Source: Deltaproteobacteria bacterium (GTDB lineage: Bacteria > Myxococcota_A > UBA9160 > SMWR01). From it: DNA of 7,153 nt. The stretch covers positions 1 through 7,153 of the forward strand of contig JAFDAW010000141.1 of NCBI GenBank assembly GCA_019313605.1, given 5' to 3'. The position numbers were made by a program, and so were the translations under genes. The notes under the pieces were generated by a model that saw only the letters and a program-made list of their open reading frames with translations, was not told the DNA's origin and made no database searches. Positions 1 to 6,480 of the stretch are shown piece after piece (the first letter of the stretch is position 1; the number at the start of each line of letters is the position of its first letter).

Positions 1-2
1 CT

Positions 3-1196
3 CACGCTCGCGGATTCGACCGTTCGTTCAGCATGTTATTTGGCGGCGCCAGCTACTGGAGCGACATGTCCGGACTGTTGGCAGTCCAGGAAGAGATTGC
101 CGAATACGTCCTGGGCGATCAGAGGCTCGACGCTTTGCCCGGCGATTTCTATGCCACCCGCAGCTATACGGACTTCTTGATCGATTCGATTCGAAGCAAC
201 CGGGCGGACGGCAAGCCGTTCTTCGCGTATCTGGCTTTCACGGCTCCGCACGATCCGATGCATGTCCCCGAACCCTGGCTCAGCAAGTACCGTGGCGACT
301 ATGAAGATGGCTACGAGGCCTTGAAGAAGAAACGCGCCGCCGCGACCAAGAAACTGGGGCTGGTGCCCGATGGCGCTCCGGCGCCGGCGCGTCATCGAAT
401 GTTGGAGGCATGGGACTCGCTCAGCGAGGAGGAGCAGGCACTCGAGTCTAGGGGGATGGAAGTCTATGCCGGAATGGTCGACAACATGGACCACCATTTC
501 GGACGCGTCGTAAACTTCTTGAAGGACATCGGCGAGTACGACAACACCATCATCCTCTTCCTCAGCGACAACGGCGCGAACCCCTGGAAGAGCGACGACT
601 ACCCCGGAAACAGCGGGAGCGAATGGTTCGCGCAGTTCGACAACAGCATCGACAACATCGGGAACCCGATGTCCCATTACGCCTATGGCATTGGTTGGGG
701 CTCTGCCTGCGCGGGCCCGTTGGACCTGTTCAAGATGACGGTCGGCGAAGGTGGCATTCGCAGCCCGTTGATCGTTTCGGGTCCCGGCATCAAGGGGAAT
801 CGCCGCGCAGAGGCCTTTTCCTACGTAACCGACGTCATGCCCACCGTGCTTGAAATGGCGGGGATCGAGCACCCGAAAACATTCCGCGGCCGCGAGGTAG
901 CGCGAATGAGTGGCCGATCGCTTGGTGGTGTTCTTGCCGGCGCCCAAAAGAGTATCTACGGCGCAGACGACTTCATCGGTGGAGAGATGCAAAACGGCAA
1001 GTGGATGCGGCAGGGCGACTTCAAAGCGGTGTCGGTCTCACCGCCTTACGGACCGGGAACCTGGCATCTCTACAACCTCGAGAACGACCCGGGTGAGACG
1101 CACGACCTCGGCAAAGAACAGCCGGAAAAACTCGAGCGCCTGATCACCGCGTGGGGTCGCTACGCGGAGAAAGTGGGCGTCGTTCTAACCGACTAG
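3..1196 (+). CDS. Arylsulfatase (sulfatase family), 5'-truncated by the window edge
   Basis: This is the C-terminal three quarters or so of a type I sulfatase, which hydrolyses sulfate esters with a formylglycine residue. The frame is open to the left edge (HARGFDRSFS precedes the first Met at 33), so that Met is internal; the C-x-P-x-R formylglycine site must lie upstream of the window. Counting from that Met, visible marks are the substrate-side His73 in TAPHDP, the metal-binding Asp179-Asn180 in FLSDNGAN, and Lys234 before GEGGIRSP. The stretches DNSIDNIG and VYAGMVDNMD, and an ALKKKR segment before the mid-domain, resemble the Pseudomonas aeruginosa AtsA type (about 530 residues) more than the human lysosomal type. 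The end is ordinary for the family, with LYNLENDPGETHDL near the C terminus. The substrate and cellular location cannot be told, because the N terminus and any signal peptide are missing. It ends 10 bases before the convergent methyltransferase gene. Confidence 0.95.
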   Translation, partial: HARGFDRSFSMLFGGASYWSDMSGLLAVQEEIAEYVLGDQRLDALPGDFYATRSYTDFLIDSIRSNRADGKPFFAYLAFTAPHDPMHVPEPWLSKYRGDYEDGYEALKKKRAAATKKLGLVPDGAPAPARHRMLEAWDSLSEEEQALESRGMEVYAGMVDNMDHHFGRVVNFLKDIGEYDNTIILFLSDNGANPWKSDDYPGNSGSEWFAQFDNSIDNIGNPMSHYAYGIGWGSACAGPLDLFKMTVGEGGIRSPLIVSGPGIKGNRRAEAFSYVTDVMPTVLEMAGIEHPKTFRGREVARMSGRSLGGVLAGAQKSIYGADDFIGGEMQNGKWMRQGDFKAVSVSPPYGPGTWHLYNLENDPGETHDLGKEQPEKLERLITAWGRYAEKVGVVLTD

Positions 1197-1206
1197 GGGG
1201 TACCGG

Positions 1207-2571
1207 CTAGGCGACCGCCGCCCGCGGTTCTGCTTCGGCGATCTTCAGCAACGCGGCTTCCAGCTCTTCGGGGAGCGGCTCCACGTGATGGGTTTCGAGG
1301 ATGCGCTGCACCTCACCGCGCGCCCGCTGGCGCGGGGCCCCCTCATCGTTCCCGGCCTTCTCATCCGCCGCGTCGGACGATCCGGCGTACTTCGAAATCG
1401 GGAAATCCTTCATGTGGGAAACGGTGTGTCGCTGGGAGAGGAAGTGCCCGCCCGGGCCGACCTTTCGCACCACGTCCACGGCAAGTGCATCGGGGCTGGT
1501 GTCTTGGGGAGCGATGCTGATTCGCACGTCGCGCACGCGCTCACCATCGAGAACCAGCTGCTCGAGGGAGAGCACCGTGGAGGTCTCCAGCATGCCACCC
1601 CCGGTGCACAGGTCGGGCACGGAGACGAACGACAACAGGTAGTCGCTGCCAAAGCAGGGCAATCCCGTGCTGCGCCCCAGCTGGAGCGACGCGCAATACA
1701 TCCACTCGCTCCTGGGATCGCAGTAGTTCGTAATGCCCGTGTGCGGGTCTGCGAAAACGGGAAAAGGACAGTAGATGAGGGGGCAACCGGGGTAGAAGCT
1801 CTGCAGCAGAGTCAAGAACGCCAGCACCTCCGCATGCGCGAGCATGACCGTGCCCGCCGGCGTCGCGGGTGACGTCACGCCACCGATCGGCATGCTGCAG
1901 CAGACTACGGGCAGACCCTCGCGCGCGAATACCATCGCGGCCTCGGTGCCATCCGGATCCAGTCTCAGCGGTGTGACGACGGAGTTCAGCATCGATACCG
2001 GCGGGCCGTACATTGCGCCAGCGGCCTCGAGTTGCCGGGCCATCAGCGCAAGCGTCTCCGCCTCCTCGCCCTTGCACGCGTCGATCACCTGGATCGGCTT
2101 GACGGTGTTCTGCAGTGCCGCGAGAAAACCGCGCGCCACGCGCGTCGTGGGCTCCACGTCCTGCGCGCTGGTCATCGTCCAGTAGACGTCGTACTCCTCG
2201 ATAGCGTCGGCCAGGCGGGCACTCGCAGCGACGTCGGCCAACGACGAGGGCCGGACCTCACCCGTGTCGATGTCCAGCGTCTTCGAGCCGCAACCGCCCG
2301 TGGCGGTGAAGCAGCGCGTGCCATCCAGCACCACCTGTTTGTCCGCGTCGCGCGCACCCAGGTGAACGCTGCGCGGCGCACCCTTCAGCGCTTCTTCGAC
2401 TCGCGCGCGCGGGATCAGCACCCGATCATCCGCAAGCGTTGGAAAGCCGTGCTCTCTCAATCTGGCGATCAGGGACGGCCGCGTGACTGCGAGGCCGACC
2501 TCTTCCAGGATGCACAGTGCGGCCTCGTGGATCCTCTGCTCTTCCTCTGCCGACAACACTGAAAAACGCAT
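1207..2571 (-). CDS. Trimethylamine methyltransferase (MttB/COG5598) family protein, non-pyrrolysine type
   Basis: A 454-residue member of the MttB family. These proteins demethylate methylamines or quaternary amines and pass the methyl group to a cognate corrinoid protein. Family marks are CSMPIGGVTSPATPAG (about 225-240) followed by the AHAEVLAF helix, the glycine run TGGGMLETSTVLSLEQLVLD (323-342) and VGPGGHFLSQRHT (371-383). Archaeal MttB reads an internal UAG as pyrrolysine; this frame has no internal stop, so it belongs to the larger non-pyrrolysine group (MtgB, MtpB, MtcB and relatives), whose substrates include glycine betaine, proline betaine and carnitine. The substrate cannot be assigned here. 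Met at 2571 is chosen because a perfect AGGAGG lies six bases upstream; the frame stays open to 2763 but has no supported start there. The protein is Cys-rich in its second half (224, 225, 263, 268, 284, 293, 306, 322). No corrinoid protein or activase gene is adjacent. Confidence 0.93.
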   Translation of the reverse strand: MRFSVLSAEEEQRIHEAALCILEEVGLAVTRPSLIARLREHGFPTLADDRVLIPRARVEEALKGAPRSVHLGARDADKQVVLDGTRCFTATGGCGSKTLDIDTGEVRPSSLADVAASARLADAIEEYDVYWTMTSAQDVEPTTRVARGFLAALQNTVKPIQVIDACKGEEAETLALMARQLEAAGAMYGPPVSMLNSVVTPLRLDPDGTEAAMVFAREGLPVVCCSMPIGGVTSPATPAGTVMLAHAEVLAFLTLLQSFYPGCPLIYCPFPVFADPHTGITNYCDPRSEWMYCASLQLGRSTGLPCFGSDYLLSFVSVPDLCTGGGMLETSTVLSLEQLVLDGERVRDVRISIAPQDTSPDALAVDVVRKVGPGGHFLSQRHTVSHMKDFPISKYAGSSDAADEKAGNDEGAPRQRARGEVQRILETHHVEPLPEELEAALLKIAEAEPRAAVA

Positions 2572-2577
2572 GCCGTG

Positions 2578-2583
2578 CCTCCT
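2578..2583 (-). promoter_or_regulatory. Ribosome binding site fixing the methyltransferase start
   Basis: The - strand reads AGGAGG here, six bases upstream of the ATG at 2571. This perfect Shine-Dalgarno decides the start codon against the longer open frame that runs back to 2763. Confidence 0.8.
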
Positions 2584-2693
2584 GATGCGCCAATCACCCA
2601 GCCCTATGCTACCAGGCAAAGCCCCTTGACCGCTGCCTTCATCGATCGGCCCACAAGCTGGTGTAAAGTAATCTGGCGAGGGAGGGCGATCAC
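2584..2693. other. Divergent intergenic spacer with probable promoters for both flanking genes
   Basis: The spacer between the methyltransferase (-) and the DUF885 lipoprotein (+) must carry the start signals of both genes. On +, TTGACC (2626-2631) resembles a -35 box and TAAAGT/AGTAAT (2664-2672) a -10 box, but they are 32 bases apart and cannot work as a pair. On -, TAGCAT (2606-2611) resembles a -10 box without a clear -35. GGAGGG at 2681-2686 is the ribosome binding site for the + gene, seven bases before its ATG. No operator-like palindrome was seen. Confidence 0.35.
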
Positions 2694-4109
2694 ATGTTCG
2701 AGTACGACATTGCGCTTCACCGCCTTGCGAGCATCCCTTCCATCCGTCTCCAGGTCTTCGCAACGGCGCTGGTGGCGGCTGCCGTTCTCATCCTCGGTGG
2801 CTGCGATCCACGAGGCACCGGCCCAGACGTGGAGGCTGCCGACGCAAATTCACTCGATGCCATCGCAGAAGCGTACGTGAAGCTCGGGTTGGCGCTCGGA
2901 AACCACGATCCGGATTATGTCGATGCCTATCTGGGCCCACCCGAATGGAGAGAGGAGGCCGAGCACGCCAATCCTTCCCCTTCCGAGATCCGAAAGCGCG
3001 CGACCCAGCTCATCGATGCGCTTGGAGCCGAACCCCCTCCCGACACCGACGAGATGACCCGCCTGCGGCAACACGCACTGCGCAAGAACATCGAGGCTCT
3101 GGCTACGCGCGTCGAGATGCTAGGCGGCAAGAATCTCTCCTTCGACCAGGAATCAAGCGCTCTCTTCGATGCCGTCGCACCGATCAAGAGCGAATCCGAA
3201 TTCCAGGTCATCCTGGACGAGCTGGCGCAGCTCCTTCCCGGTGAGGGATCACTATTCGATCGCTACGAAGCTTTTCGCAAGCAGTTCGAGATCCCTCCAG
3301 ACCGTCTCGATGCCGTCTTCCAGGCCGCCATCACCGAGTGCCGCGCGCGCACCATGCGTTTCATCTCGCTGCCGAAACAAGAGAGTTTCGAGGTGGAGTA
3401 CGTGACCGAAAAACCCTGGAACGCGTACAACTGGTACAAGGGCAACTACCACAGCCTCATCCAGGTCAACACCAGCCTACCGGTCCACATCGGTGATGCC
3501 GTGGGGTTGGCGTGCCACGAGGGATACCCGGGCCACCACGTCAACAACATCTTGTGGGAGCGGGATCTCCTACACGGTCGCGGTTGGGTCGAATTCTCCC
3601 TCTACCCGCTGTTCGGCCCCCAGAGCGTGATCAACGAGGGAAGTGCCGAGTACGGTATACGCATGGCGTTTCCCGGCGAGGAGCGCATCGCCTTCGAACG
3701 GGAGAAACTCTTCCCGCTCGCAGGCCTGGACCCCGCTCGGGTCGAAGAATATCACCAGGTGCGGGATCTCGTTCAAGAGCTCGACTACGTCCGCAACGAG
3801 GCGGCACGACGCTATCTCGATGGCGAATTCGACAAGCAGCAGACGATCCACTGGCTCGAACGTTATGCGCTGATCTCGGCACCCAGAGCGGAACGCAATG
3901 TCCAGTTCATCGAGAAATATCGAAGCTATGTGATCAATTACAATCTCGGGAAGGATCTGGTCCGACACTACATCGAGGCGAGCGGCGGTGCGGCCCCTCC
4001 CATCGAACGAAGGTGGCAAGCCTTCGAGCGATTGCTCGCCTCTCCCTTGACCCCCTCCGATCTGACTTTGAGCGATCAAAATGGAGGCTCTGGAAGACCT
4101 GAGAGGTAG
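2694..4109 (+). CDS. DUF885 family metallopeptidase-like lipoprotein
   Basis: A 471-residue protein of the DUF885 family, thought to be zinc-dependent peptidases of the envelope. The N terminus has a hydrophobic segment (about 20-34) ending in the lipobox L-G-G-C with Cys37, so it should be lipidated and membrane-anchored outside the cytoplasm. The family signature is H275-E-G-Y-P-G-H-H282, with two histidine positions and a glutamate arranged like a metallopeptidase centre, followed by NEGSAEYG (314-321), which corresponds to the EGWA-type third-ligand motif of the family. An LERYALIS helix lies near residues 390-400. The start at 2694 is supported by GGAGGG seven bases upstream. The protein is shorter than many DUF885 members (often 550-600 residues); the shortening seems to be in the N-terminal half, since the motif region and C terminus look complete. 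The next gene starts 58 bases downstream on the same strand, so the two may be co-transcribed. The actual substrate is unknown. Confidence 0.9.
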   Translation: MFEYDIALHRLASIPSIRLQVFATALVAAAVLILGGCDPRGTGPDVEAADANSLDAIAEAYVKLGLALGNHDPDYVDAYLGPPEWREEAEHANPSPSEIRKRATQLIDALGAEPPPDTDEMTRLRQHALRKNIEALATRVEMLGGKNLSFDQESSALFDAVAPIKSESEFQVILDELAQLLPGEGSLFDRYEAFRKQFEIPPDRLDAVFQAAITECRARTMRFISLPKQESFEVEYVTEKPWNAYNWYKGNYHSLIQVNTSLPVHIGDAVGLACHEGYPGHHVNNILWERDLLHGRGWVEFSLYPLFGPQSVINEGSAEYGIRMAFPGEERIAFEREKLFPLAGLDPARVEEYHQVRDLVQELDYVRNEAARRYLDGEFDKQQTIHWLERYALISAPRAERNVQFIEKYRSYVINYNLGKDLVRHYIEASGGAAPPIERRWQAFERLLASPLTPSDLTLSDQNGGSGRPER

Positions 4110-4116
4110 TTCACTC

Positions 4117-4130
4117 CCCGGGCACCCGGG
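4117..4130 (+). repeat. Small GC hairpin between the DUF885 gene and the small secreted-protein gene
   Basis: CCCGG (4117-4121) pairs with CCGGG (4126-4130) around a four-base loop. No T-run follows, so it is a poor intrinsic terminator. It could attenuate or stabilise a transcript running into the next gene, or have no role. Confidence 0.3.
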
Positions 4131-4167
4131 CCTCAAGGCGCGACCACCGCGATCCGATCCAATCAAG

Positions 4168-4515
4168 ATGCCGCCGGTTCTCTCTCCGCGAAGCCTCTCG
4201 ACCGCCCTGGCTCTCGTTCTCGCGCTGAGCTCATTTGCGACAGCTCACGCGGGTCTGGTCTGCGAGGTTTCCACCGGCCCCGTGTCGCTGATCGTCCTGG
4301 CGTCGGGCTCCAAGGTACACGCGTACGCGCGGACGCTGAAGGGAACGGTGGCCCGACGTGACGCGGAAACCGTGATCTTCCACGACGGTCGGGTCATCAC
4401 CGCCAACATCGGGGCCGCTGGGCGCCATCTGGACGCGCTGGGCTGGGGCTCGCGCGATGTCAAGGTCGTGGCTTCATTTCCGCCCGCGAAGGCTCGACCT
4501 CGTAGTCGCGGCTGA
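4168..4515 (+). CDS. Small secreted protein of unknown function
   Basis: I do not recognise this 115-residue protein. It begins with a convincing Sec signal peptide: Arg8, then a hydrophobic core STALALVLALSSFA, and a probable cleavage after A-H-A28. The mature part is about 87 residues with a single Cys (residue 32), a predicted beta-rich stretch (VSLIVLASGSKVHAYA) and a basic, disorder-prone tail ending KARPRSRG. G/C at third codon positions through the body supports real coding. The frame is open back to an ATG at 4081, overlapping the end of the DUF885 gene, but that start would push the signal peptide about 30 residues inward, so 4168 is preferred. Neither start has a clear ribosome binding site, so translation may depend on the upstream gene. 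It follows the DUF885 lipoprotein on the same strand, and both products are exported. The function is unknown. Confidence 0.65.
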   Translation: MPPVLSPRSLSTALALVLALSSFATAHAGLVCEVSTGPVSLIVLASGSKVHAYARTLKGTVARRDAETVIFHDGRVITANIGAAGRHLDALGWGSRDVKVVASFPPAKARPRSRG

Positions 4516-4524
4516 GGCTAGACG

Positions 4525-4543
4525 GCGCGCCCGTGCGGCGCGC
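4525..4543. terminator. GC-rich hairpin in a convergent spacer, possible bidirectional terminator
   Basis: A seven-base-pair stem (4525-4531 with 4537-4543, GCGCGCC/GGCGCGC, five-base loop) lies just after the stop of the + gene and before the stop of the - gene. The position suits transcription termination from both sides, but no T-run follows on either strand, so it is not a classical intrinsic terminator. Confidence 0.4.
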
Positions 4544-4556
4544 AAGGCCAGCCACG

Positions 4557-4574
4557 GCGCCGGGCGTCCGGCGC
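4557..4574. terminator. Perfect seven-pair hairpin at the end of the membrane glutaredoxin gene
   Basis: GCGCCGG (4557-4563) pairs perfectly with CCGGCGC (4568-4574) across the tetraloop GCGT. It lies immediately downstream of the - strand gene and touches its stop codon. It is the second hairpin in this 58-base convergent spacer. No T-run is present, so the termination role is inferred from place and stem strength only. Confidence 0.42.
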
Positions 4575-5737
4575 TAGGACTCCGAGCCCAGCAGTCGATC
4601 CAGACCCTCGAGGTCGTATCCAATCAGGATCTTGCCACCGACGTCGACCACAGGGATCCCCCGCTGCCCGGTCTTCTCGACCAGCTCGTCGAGCGTGGCG
4701 GCGTTCTCGATGTTGAGCATCTGGAAGGAAACACCGCGGCGATCGAGCTCCGCGCGGGTCTTGCGGCAATATCCACACCACTCTGCGTAATAAAGCAATA
4801 CTGCGGATGAACGCACACCGGATGAGCCGGTAGAGGCCAGGGCGACTCCCGCAGAGTTCGCACCGCCCAGTCTGCGCATGCGCCGCGCATCGCCCGGAGA
4901 CAAGGGCGGCGGCCCATCCATTTCGACGTAGCCGACGCGGTCGCGCCAGGCATCCGGCACCTGATCGAGCTGCTCCACGAAGCGCACCGAACCCTTCTCG
5001 TCGGTGAACTGGTAATAGACCCGCTTGGCGGAATCCGGCCCGAGCGACGCGATTCCGAGTAGCGCGGCGTCCACACCCTGTTGCGATCCGGCATCCGTCG
5101 CGGCCTGCATCGATTCGAAGAGCTGCTGGGCCTCTTCCGAGGTTTCCGGGCCGCCCGACTGAAACAGAGCCGCGTTGCCGTCGAGCATCCCGCGGACTTC
5201 TGCAAGATCACTGCGGACGCCCACCGCGGCGCCGATCGCGAGTACGAACACGACTCCGAGCCCCACCGGGTTCGGGCGCACCAGACCGTCGTGAAACGCG
5301 ATATAGAAGTAGAAGGGCAGCCCGAAGAGTGGAATGAGACACGCCAGACCCACGTAGCCCGAGAGCTCTCGATTCTCGGCCAGCCGCCACATCATCCGCC
5401 CGAAATAGATCAGAGAGCCCAGTACCAGGAGCACGGCGGCGAATCCCGCGCCTCCCCCGGATCCGCTCGACGAGGTCACGACACCGAACACGGTTACCGC
5501 GATCATCAGGACGATCCAGATCAGCATCGCCGTCCAGCTGCTTCCAGAGGCTCGAATGATGGGGTGCATCTGCACGAAGGGCACCCAGGACATCCAGGCC
5601 GGGGCGGCCTGCGTCTTATCGGAGATCGCCTGCACGGTGTAGGCAAAGAGCGCGGTCAGCACGAAGTAGATCACGCCCCACCCGACCACCAGTGCCAGCC
5701 CAAATCGATCGAGAAAGCCGCTCACCAGCTCCAACAT
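4574..5737 (-). CDS. Multi-pass membrane protein with DUF4124-like segment and C-terminal glutaredoxin domain
   Basis: A 387-residue three-part protein. Residues 1-175 hold about five hydrophobic segments (near 14-36, 70-88, 98-115, 127-148 and 158-175); the AWMSWVPFVQMHPIIRASG stretch between the first two resembles the small DUF5684-type membrane domain. Residues 176-235 form a hydrophilic linker. Residues 239-272 (VYYQFTDEKGSVRFVEQLDQ and on) resemble DUF4124, a short domain often found in proteobacterial envelope proteins. Residues 312-387 are a glutaredoxin/thioredoxin-like domain with the redox pair C321-G-Y-C324 after YYAEW, and the cis-proline loop G-I-P362-V. The predicted role is thiol-disulfide exchange at the membrane; the side on which the redox domain sits is not clear. 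The start is supported by GGGGGG (5745-5750) seven bases upstream. It lies 137 bases downstream of the DUF3786 gene on the same strand. The glutaredoxin call is firm and the DUF4124 and DUF5684 calls are by resemblance. Confidence 0.88.
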   Translation of the reverse strand: MLELVSGFLDRFGLALVVGWGVIYFVLTALFAYTVQAISDKTQAAPAWMSWVPFVQMHPIIRASGSSWTAMLIWIVLMIAVTVFGVVTSSSGSGGGAGFAAVLLVLGSLIYFGRMMWRLAENRELSGYVGLACLIPLFGLPFYFYIAFHDGLVRPNPVGLGVVFVLAIGAAVGVRSDLAEVRGMLDGNAALFQSGGPETSEEAQQLFESMQAATDAGSQQGVDAALLGIASLGPDSAKRVYYQFTDEKGSVRFVEQLDQVPDAWRDRVGYVEMDGPPPLSPGDARRMRRLGGANSAGVALASTGSSGVRSSAVLLYYAEWCGYCRKTRAELDRRGVSFQMLNIENAATLDELVEKTGQRGIPVVDVGGKILIGYDLEGLDRLLGSES

Positions 5738-5874
5738 CGGTGTACCCCCCGGTCCGCCTATCGGAAGCGCGATGGGCGAGCCTTGAGGCGAGATAACAGC
5801 TCGGAGCGAACGGGAATCCGGGAAAACGGACGGGGTTCGGCAAAGGTCGGCAATACGCGTTTGGTGTCAGGAAT
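5738..5874. other. Intergenic spacer between the DUF3786 gene and the membrane glutaredoxin gene
   Basis: These 137 bases hold no believable gene. Read on the - strand they contain TTGCCG elements resembling -35 boxes but no well-placed -10, and the ribosome binding site of the glutaredoxin gene at 5745-5750. No strong terminator hairpin follows the DUF3786 stop, so read-through into the glutaredoxin gene is possible. Confidence 0.3.
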
Positions 5875-6480
5875 TCACCGCATGATCAACGCGCTCATCA
5901 TACAGATTGCCCAGACGATGTCTGTCGGAAATTGAAATTTGCAGTTCGAATCGAGCAAGAGGTTGACCAGCGCCGGGAACTCCTCGTCCGCGGTGCGCAG
6001 GATGAGCGTCGTGGGTACTTGCGGAAGCGGCCAGAGTTGTACGGCGGCATCGCCAAAATCGAGAACTTCCCCCCCCCAGGTTCTTCCAGTTTCGATAAAG
6101 GCTTCGCGCGTGTGGGCATATTTTTCCGCAAGCGGTTCGAGTGGGAGCACATGGGTCCCTTTTTCGAAGATCTGCCCGCCGGGCAGGCTGCCCGGCTTGA
6201 TCAGGTTTCCCGAGGGAGGGAGGGAGTGTGACGAGGTCAGGTACCAGAGAAGGGTCAGTGATGCGTCAACTTTGCTGAGCAAATCATCGCCCTTTGGCGA
6301 GCTGCTGAAGATTTTTTTGTCACTTGGAGAAATGGAGATATCACATCCATAAGATTTGAGTGTATAGGTCTCTGCCTGTTCATCGAAACCCGCCGATGTT
6401 CTACGGCACACCTTTGCTGGGTCCAGTGTGGCGAGTTTGGCCCATGCTTCATCTTCACCGGGTATGTTTTCTAATTTCAT
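5875..6480 (-). CDS. DUF3786 domain protein
   Basis: A 201-residue protein that matches DUF3786 along most of its length. Marks are the opening helix WAKLATLDPAKVCRRT (13-28), the Y-x-L-x-x-x-G-C-D-I strand (39-48), the SLPGGQIF block (98-105), and A-D-E-E-F-P-A (164-170), followed by LVNLLLDSN and D-I-V-W near the end. No signal peptide or membrane segment is seen, so it is likely cytoplasmic. The family has no established biochemical role; members are common in anaerobes such as Desulfobacterota and clostridia. Four Cys residues are present (25, 46, 180, 193). No ribosome binding site precedes the ATG at 6480. The gene is less GC-rich than its neighbours (a hand count gives 85 of 180 bases G or C over 6241-6420, against 40 of 60 at 4921-4980), which suggests recent acquisition. 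It carries a nine-G tract and a TCCC tandem repeat, both able to cause frameshifts. Confidence 0.8.
   Translation of the reverse strand: MKLENIPGEDEAWAKLATLDPAKVCRRTSAGFDEQAETYTLKSYGCDISISPSDKKIFSSSPKGDDLLSKVDASLTLLWYLTSSHSLPPSGNLIKPGSLPGGQIFEKGTHVLPLEPLAEKYAHTREAFIETGRTWGGEVLDFGDAAVQLWPLPQVPTTLILRTADEEFPALVNLLLDSNCKFQFPTDIVWAICMMSALIMR
6069..6077 (-). repeat. Nine-base homopolymer G tract inside the DUF3786 coding sequence
   Basis: The - strand reads nine consecutive G bases within the codons for Trp135, Gly136, Gly137 and Glu138. Slippage by one base would shift the frame and replace the C-terminal third, including the DEEFPA motif. It is also a known kind of sequencing-error hotspot. Confidence 0.9.
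6212..6226 (-). repeat. TCCC tandem repeat inside the DUF3786 coding sequence
   Basis: On + this reads GAGGGAGGGAGGGAG, about three and a half copies of a four-base unit. On the coding strand it encodes S-L-P-P-S near residues 86-90. Gain or loss of one unit would shift the frame. The copy number is low, so any slippage rate is likely modest. Confidence 0.8.

Noticed and set aside
36..992. Long open frame on - across the arylsulfatase gene
   Set aside because: A shadow of a strongly recognised gene; its translation is rich in Val, Arg and Asp/Glu without any domain, as expected for antisense of GC-rich coding DNA.
1197..1206. Terminator between the arylsulfatase and methyltransferase genes
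   Set aside because: The gap is 10 bases, and only short CTAG repeats flank it; no stem of useful length was found.
1207..1209. Terminal TAG of the methyltransferase as a possible pyrrolysine codon
   Set aside because: It lies at the natural end of the protein, after the C-terminal helices, only 10 bases from the convergent gene's stop; pyrrolysine in MttB is internal.
1285..1872. 195-codon open frame on + opposite the methyltransferase gene
   Set aside because: It is a shadow of conserved MttB sequence; its translation is low in hydrophobic core pattern and has no recognisable domain.
2572..2763. N-terminal extension of the methyltransferase frame with Cys-rich residues
   Set aside because: It lies antisense to the signal-peptide region of the DUF885 lipoprotein gene, does not resemble MttB, and a perfect AGGAGG supports the start at 2571.
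3570..4166. 198-codon open frame on - opposite the DUF885 gene
   Set aside because: It runs antisense to the conserved HEGYPGHH-downstream region and shows no family features.
5081..5935. 284-codon open frame on + across the membrane glutaredoxin gene
   Set aside because: Translation is dominated by His, Arg, Gln and Glu with no domain, and it lies opposite a gene with clear membrane and redox domains.
6212..6226. G-quadruplex candidate in the GGGA repeat
   Set aside because: Only three GGG runs are present; a canonical quadruplex needs four.
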